Below, piece by piece: positions 60,036-64,000 of a stretch of DNA of 64,000 nucleotides. Position 1 is the stretch's first letter. Every line of letters begins with the position of its first letter. The notes under the pieces were generated by a model. That model worked only from the letters and a program-made list of their open reading frames with translations. It was not told the DNA's origin and did not search any database. Location of the stretch: contig NZ_CP040908.1 in the NCBI RefSeq assembly GCF_013488205.1, positions 1,093,876 to 1,157,875 on the forward strand. The letters are read 5' to 3'. The translations under genes were made by a program, and so were the position numbers. The stretch is from Empedobacter falsenii (GTDB lineage: Bacteria > Bacteroidota > Bacteroidia > Flavobacteriales > Weeksellaceae).

Positions 60036-60254
60036 ATGTTATTAGCAACGCAATTACAACGAGTTTTTATATTGAATGATAAGGGGCAGGAAATCAAACT
60101 GAACGACCCCGAACCGCAATGGAGTGTACAGGCAGTAATGAATTTTTATTCCAATACATACCCCATTCTGACTACCGCAAAAGTATCAGCACCACAAATC
60201 AAGGACGATACGGTACAGTACCGTTTTGAAAGTGCAATGGGAACAAAAGGTTAA
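60036..60254 (+). CDS. PRTRC system protein C
   Basis: A 72-residue protein with QRVFILNDKGQEIKLNDPEP, then VQAVMNFYSNTYPILTTAKV and YRFESAMGTKG. This pattern is typical of PRTRC C, a small protein distantly like the beta-grasp or ubiquitin-like partner of ThiF proteins. It is 26 bases after protein E, in the same operon. Confidence 0.82.
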   Translation: MLLATQLQRVFILNDKGQEIKLNDPEPQWSVQAVMNFYSNTYPILTTAKVSAPQIKDDTVQYRFESAMGTKG

Positions 60255-60271
60255 ACTAAAACAGTAAAACA

Positions 60272-61426
60272 ATGACTTATGCAACGACATACCGTATCGG
60301 GAACATTCCAAATGCCCCAAGAACCCAAGCAAAAGCAATTGCACCGTCAGTTGAGCGAGTTCGCAAACTGGATGCAACGACCGAAAGACGCAAACGAAAT
60401 CCAAAAGGACAAACAACAGTCCGTACCAGTAGCCATGTTACCAATGGTTTTTTAAGGACTTCGTTTCTCCCTAAACTGAACGAAACAGAAACAGTACAGG
60501 CTTGCAGGGATAATATCAAAATGGAAAGGGATTTTTATAGTTCCCTTTCTCAATTGGCAGAGCATTACGGCATCATTCCGAAATCAACGCAATCTTACGG
60601 CTATCCCTACAATATCGCATTGGCTTTAAAAGACACCGAAGAACAGCTAAAACTTAAAATAACGGATTGGGAAGAAATCAGACTGATACAGGATAGCAAG
60701 AAAGTGTTTTTTACAAGCGAGGAAAGATATAATACTGGTACAACCCTGTATTACATTCCTGTAATACCCTTATTTCGTTGGTTGAAAGACCCAAAGCGAA
60801 AACATACCGCTCAACTGTTTTTGTCAGTTTGCAGTTATTTGTACCACATTGCCGATATTCCATACTACAGACAGGAAAGTAGTTACCTGTACTGGATGTA
60901 TGAAATGCACAAAGATTGGGTAACCGAGGATGATTACGGAGAAGATACAGAAGCCTACCTCAGCGAATTTTCTCAAGCAGAATGGATTGGCGACTGTATG
61001 GAAAAGAAGATTTACAACGAAGCTAATTTAAGGCTCTTTAAAGAACGTTTAAACCGTTTTAAAGCGAAAGATAAGATTGATGCTGATTGCTTTAAAGTAG
61101 CACAGGAAGCCTATGCAATTTATCAGCAGTACCCTAATGCAAACGTATTCCGCAATGCCCGACCAAATGGCGAAGCCAATGAAGAAGACATGGAAAATAT
61201 CATTTCAATGGAAAAGTATGTTTCATTCTGTGCAGATGGTACAGGCTGGCTTATGGATAATGTGGTAGAATCAGTAAACAACGAATTACAGGAATACGGA
61301 CAGATGGAAGAACCCATTATTATAAAACGGTTTGACGGAAGTGATATAACCGCCAACACATTGGAGTTTGAAAACCGTTTGCTTACGATGATAAATGAAT
61401 TGACCTACATTTTGAATAATTTTTAA
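60272..61426 (+). CDS. PRTRC system protein F-like, N-terminus probably frameshifted
   Basis: A 384-residue ORF. From about residue 68 (LNETETVQACRDNIKMERDF) onward it looks like a normal protein, with FFTSEERYNTGTTLYYIPV and YQQYPNANVFRNARPNG. I assign PRTRC F by position between C and B and by length. The first about 65 residues are Arg/Thr-rich and uncharacteristic. In the +1 frame (60279-60455) the same DNA encodes a more natural segment that stops at a T6 run, exactly where a -1 slip would join the body of F. A frameshift or overlapping leader gene is likely. Confidence 0.65.
   Translation: MTYATTYRIGNIPNAPRTQAKAIAPSVERVRKLDATTERRKRNPKGQTTVRTSSHVTNGFLRTSFLPKLNETETVQACRDNIKMERDFYSSLSQLAEHYGIIPKSTQSYGYPYNIALALKDTEEQLKLKITDWEEIRLIQDSKKVFFTSEERYNTGTTLYYIPVIPLFRWLKDPKRKHTAQLFLSVCSYLYHIADIPYYRQESSYLYWMYEMHKDWVTEDDYGEDTEAYLSEFSQAEWIGDCMEKKIYNEANLRLFKERLNRFKAKDKIDADCFKVAQEAYAIYQQYPNANVFRNARPNGEANEEDMENIISMEKYVSFCADGTGWLMDNVVESVNNELQEYGQMEEPIIIKRFDGSDITANTLEFENRLLTMINELTYILNNF
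60279..60455 (+). CDS. Overlapping 58-aa ORF, probable N-terminus of protein F
   Basis: ATG at 60279 opens 58 codons (MQRHTVSGTFQMPQEPKQKQ, then LHRQLSEFANWMQRPKDANE and VAMLPMVF) ending at TAA 60453-60455. Composition (Gln, Lys, Glu, Pro) is more protein-like than the Arg-rich main frame across the same bases. The last sense codons are GTT TTT in a run of six T. A -1 slip at this run bypasses the stop and enters the F frame. Confidence 0.45.
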   Translation: MQRHTVSGTFQMPQEPKQKQLHRQLSEFANWMQRPKDANEIQKDKQQSVPVAMLPMVF

Positions 61427-61436
61427 AAACAAGGCT

Positions 61437-62150
61437 ATGAACGATATAACACAGGATTTCGGAACGCTATACTACCCAAAATCAGCATTGGTATTTTATC
61501 AGACTACTGGAAAGGGTAACAATACTTATGTAGAGCATTTTGATATGGATAAAAACGGTACTCCCATTAATGCTCACCCTTTGACCGTAAAAGAAGCAAA
61601 CCAACTGGCAAAGGCGTTGAAAACTGCCAAAGAAGAAAAAGAACCGTTATTGAAACCGCAGGGAGTATTGAGCAATCAGGTTTTATACTTCGACCCTAAT
61701 GGAAACAAAGTAGTTTGGTTTACAAAAGCCACACAAAGGGAACTATATTTTATTGAAAGTCTGGGAATACCCAAAGGCAAAGCCAATGTACCACCTATGC
61801 TGTGGGTAGCCAACCGCAACGGTTTAGCCGTTTTCGCCTTACCGAATAGAAGAAGACCTACAATAAACACAAAGCTGTACAATGCCCCCTTTTTTAACGT
61901 GTATGAGGACGGCAATGTATGTATGGGTACAGTAGATGTACGCATAAAGAAAACCGCTTCATTGGAAGAATTTATAAACAAATGGGAAGGCTTTTTCTTT
62001 AACAGCTATTTCAGTCATTTAATGCACGGTCATAACCCGATAAATGGAAATTGCGTAAGCCTTTGGGAGAATTTAATCGCCACAGGCGACGCCTTTCCAA
62101 TGGAAGTATTGACAGAAAATAACCTAACCTTAAAAGACATATTGCGATGA
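61437..62150 (+). CDS. PRTRC system protein B
   Basis: A 237-residue protein with DFGTLYYPKSALVFYQTTG, then KEANQLAKALKTAKEEKEPL and LWVANRNGLAVFALPNRRRP, recognised as PRTRC B. It lies 10 bases after F. Its TGA overlaps the ThiF ATG (ATGA), so the two are translated together. Confidence 0.82.
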   Translation: MNDITQDFGTLYYPKSALVFYQTTGKGNNTYVEHFDMDKNGTPINAHPLTVKEANQLAKALKTAKEEKEPLLKPQGVLSNQVLYFDPNGNKVVWFTKATQRELYFIESLGIPKGKANVPPMLWVANRNGLAVFALPNRRRPTINTKLYNAPFFNVYEDGNVCMGTVDVRIKKTASLEEFINKWEGFFFNSYFSHLMHGHNPINGNCVSLWENLIATGDAFPMEVLTENNLTLKDILR

Positions 62151-62956
62151 ACAACGAAAGAATAAAAGTCCATTTTACGGACAATAGTTTAATAAATGCC
62201 ACCAATCCCATATCGATAAACCTTATCGGTGCAGGTGGCACAGGCTCAAAGGTTTTGACCGCCTTAATGGAAATGAACCACAGTTTAATAGCTTTAGGAC
62301 ACGCAGGATTGTCCGTTCGTCTTTGGGATGATGATGTTATCACAGAAGCAAATTTGGGAAGACAGCGTTTTGCAGAATGTGAGGTCGGGTTGTATAAATC
62401 CGTTGCTCTCATCAACCGAGCAAACCGCTTTACAGGTACTAACTGGAAAGCCGAAACACAGAAGTTTGAAAAAGATAGTTTGGGCAAAGTTCCCGAAAAC
62501 GCACAGGCTACTATCTTTATTACCTGTTTAGATATTGTAAAAGCAAGGTTTGGTATTGCTGAAATATTGAAAGCATTGGATAACGGAAAATATTACCATC
62601 ATAAACCAAAATATTGGTTGGATTATGGAAACAGCCAATATACAGGACAGGTATTATTATCAACGATTGGAGATATAAAACAGCCTAATTCCGACAGATA
62701 CGAAACGGTATCTAATCTGCCAATGGTTACCGATGAATTTGGACATTTGCTGAAGCAGTCCGAACAACAGGACGATACACCAAGTTGCAGTTTAGCTGAA
62801 GCATTGGAAAAACAGGATTTATATATCAATTCGTCACTCGCACAAATGGGAAGTTCTTTGTTATGGGGTTTGTTCCGTAATGGATTGACTGAAAACAGGG
62901 GCTTTTTTCTCAATTTGAAAGATTTCCGTTCACAACCCATACAAGTCGCCCGATAG
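62147..62956 (+). CDS. PRTRC system ThiF-family protein
   Basis: A 269-residue ThiF/E1-like protein. The nucleotide-binding motif is NLIGAGGTGSKVLTALMEM (about 24-43), followed by LWDDDVITEANLGRQRF (the E1-type Asp and Arg region, about 62-78), VALINRANRFTG and ITCLDIVKARFGI. ThiF proteins adenylate the C-terminus of a ubiquitin-like partner. The substrate in PRTRC is unknown; PRTRC C is a candidate partner because of position and size. Overlaps B by 4 bases. Confidence 0.9.
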   Translation: MNNERIKVHFTDNSLINATNPISINLIGAGGTGSKVLTALMEMNHSLIALGHAGLSVRLWDDDVITEANLGRQRFAECEVGLYKSVALINRANRFTGTNWKAETQKFEKDSLGKVPENAQATIFITCLDIVKARFGIAEILKALDNGKYYHHKPKYWLDYGNSQYTGQVLLSTIGDIKQPNSDRYETVSNLPMVTDEFGHLLKQSEQQDDTPSCSLAEALEKQDLYINSSLAQMGSSLLWGLFRNGLTENRGFFLNLKDFRSQPIQVAR

Positions 62957-63277
62957 CAGAAATCTGGCGGCAAAAAGACACACCCTCCCGAAGGTCGGGG
63001 CAGTCTTTTTGCATTTAAGCGGTGCAACCACTTTGCCAAAATGTATGGCTACACCCCATCTTCACTTCTCATTTTATCAAACAGGTTGCGATCTGTTTTG
63101 CAGGGATATTCAGTATCCCTTTCGTTGTTTTTGGAGACTTCTTTTCTTTCCACATCTGCGACCAAAGAAAAGAAGCAAAAGAACGCCGCTTGGTTAGATT
63201 GGCTTTTAATATTTTAGTATGTTTGTTATTTGAAATTTACAAGGATTTTAGTAAAAGAATGTAAATAAAGAAACTAT
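62957..63277. other. Non-coding region after the PRTRC genes
   Basis: A 321-base gap. GCAAAAAGAC (near 62971) pairs with GTCTTTTTGC (near 63003) around an inner CCCGA/TCGGG stem, forming a large hairpin that probably ends the PRTRC transcript. The rest is pyrimidine-rich and lacks an ORF with natural composition. Base composition becomes AT-rich near 63200, the start of cargo DNA. Confidence 0.55.
62970..63013 (+). terminator. Hairpin after the ThiF gene
   Basis: GCAAAAAGAC/GTCTTTTTGC plus inner CCCGA/TCGGG, then TTT. It has no long T run, so it may be a bypass or intrinsic terminator of moderate strength. Confidence 0.6.
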
Positions 63278-64000
63278 ATGATCAAAATATCAATACCTAA
63301 AAATATCACTCCTCGCAAAATGGAGATTTTATATAGGAAACATATAAATAATGAGGTCGAGGGTGTTATAAATCTAAAAATGCCAGGTTCATTAAACAAA
63401 TATACATTTGGACTATTGGGAGATTTGTTAAAGTTCATTATCACATTAAATAATAAATCAAATATTCAAACATTAGAATTAGATGTAGATAATGAAAACT
63501 TAAACAATTTTTATGATCAAGAATATGCTTATCCTGTAGTCTCATTATTATGGAATACAACAAATTTCATTGATAAAAACAATGTCAATATTAAGGATCG
63601 TTTAAGAGAACTGCAAAACGATTTTTTCATAAAAATGAATTCGTTAGATAGAATAAAGGGTAATAAATATATTCTGACAAATACGGATCATCTTTCAAAA
63701 AACAAAGGTTTAATAAGGTTACTTGAAAGTCCTGATGGGTTTAACGATGATGAAGATCAAATCAAATACAGCATCAAGAAAATTTTCAATGACTATGTTT
63801 TGACCTTTAATAAAAACAACAAAATTGAATTTGAGAATCTTATTGAAGATATTGGTGCAATAGTCTACGAGTTAACAAAAAACACTTACGAATGGGGGAA
63901 GACTGACCAAAATTTAATAGATATTCCTGCAAGTATACGCGGAGTTTACTTTAGGTTTCATATAAATAATAGTAATAAAATATTTGAGGAGTTCGAAGAA
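63278..64000 (+). CDS. AT-rich cargo gene, 5' part, GHKL-like N-box
   Basis: From the ATG at 63278 the frame is open for 241 codons to the window edge. It starts MIKISIPKNITPRKMEILYR. Residues about 191-206 read DIGAIVYELTKNTYEW, resembling the N-box (E-L-x-x-N-x-x-E) of GHKL/HATPase folds, though upstream parts do not resemble a histidine kinase. Codon use is far more AT-rich than the PRTRC genes, which indicates cargo from another source. Position at the end of a mobile cassette suggests a defence or accessory gene, but no family was recognised. Confidence 0.55.
   Translation, partial: MIKISIPKNITPRKMEILYRKHINNEVEGVINLKMPGSLNKYTFGLLGDLLKFIITLNNKSNIQTLELDVDNENLNNFYDQEYAYPVVSLLWNTTNFIDKNNVNIKDRLRELQNDFFIKMNSLDRIKGNKYILTNTDHLSKNKGLIRLLESPDGFNDDEDQIKYSIKKIFNDYVLTFNKNNKIEFENLIEDIGAIVYELTKNTYEWGKTDQNLIDIPASIRGVYFRFHINNSNKIFEEFEE

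Larger units (their letters stand above)
52740..64000. mobile_element. Integrated element with serine recombinases and PRTRC cassette (left part)
   Basis: From about the terminator of the tRNA pair to the window edge, gene content and base composition change: two large serine recombinases, a non-coding hub, ssb, DUF932, a PRTRC cassette and AT-rich cargo. PRTRC cassettes are typical of plasmids and integrative elements. The left end is inferred from the point where the recombinase ORF becomes antisense to host tRNAs. The right end and any conjugation genes lie outside the window, so element type (ICE, integrated plasmid) is open. Confidence 0.75.

Overview
The window is chromosomal DNA of a member of the Flavobacteriia (Bacteroidota), most likely Empedobacter or a close Weeksellaceae relative. 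The reasons are low G+C, promoters of the TTG-N17-20-TAnnTTTG type, a SusC/SusD pair, a type IX secretion sorting domain, S46 and S9 dipeptidyl peptidases, and a subclass B1 metallo-beta-lactamase that I recognise as the EBR type known from Empedobacter. No database search was run, so genus and family names come from recognition of motifs.

Layout. 1-2.4 kb: start of holA, an orphan HsdR-N-like protein, a degenerate ~21-bp tandem array and two AT-rich accessory genes. 2.4-6.1 kb: SulP transporter with beta-carbonic anhydrase, and outer-membrane-type proteins. 6.3-13.2 kb: a DPP5-like S9 peptidase, a bacteriophytochrome kinase followed by its heme oxygenase (biliverdin supply), and a nucleotide pyrophosphatase/phosphodiesterase. 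13.4-20.5 kb: DMT exporter, deoxynucleoside kinase, TauE/SafE transporter, T9SS-secreted propeller protein, tRNA-Arg, and a TPP-riboswitch operon with a PnuT-type thiamine transporter and an acyl-CoA-dehydrogenase-like flavoprotein. 20.6-27.1 kb: SusC/SusD uptake pair and a secreted calcineurin-like phosphoesterase. 27.2-32.6 kb: MFS transporter, two DUF5715/LAS-type paralogues, and the operon aguB - bla(EBR-like) - aguA. 32.7-46.2 kb: acyl-CoA dehydrogenase, threonine dehydrogenase, M13 peptidase, rhodanese, an ECF sigma operon with a small mechanosensitive channel, rpsO, pnp, an S46 peptidase and an MBL-fold hydrolase. 46.4-52.4 kb: porin/MHS transporter/DUF6814 operon, VOC/pentapeptide-repeat operon, and a lipoprotein amidase.

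From just beyond a tRNA-Ser/tRNA-Pro pair (52.5-52.7 kb) to the right edge lies a mobile element of visibly higher G+C. It has two related large serine recombinases in tandem (one with a tail that is antisense to the tRNAs), a 52-aa ORF coupled to the second, a ~600-bp non-coding hub, and a co-directional block: ssb, DUF932, small unknown genes, and a PRTRC cassette (E, C, F, B, ThiF). An AT-rich cargo gene with a GHKL-like N-box motif is cut by the window end. The second end of the element, and any conjugation genes, are outside the window.

The least expected observations are the beta-lactamase coupled into an agmatine-to-putrescine operon, a flavoprotein in a TPP-riboswitch operon, the apparent -1 frameshift at the start of PRTRC protein F, and the 21-bp array.
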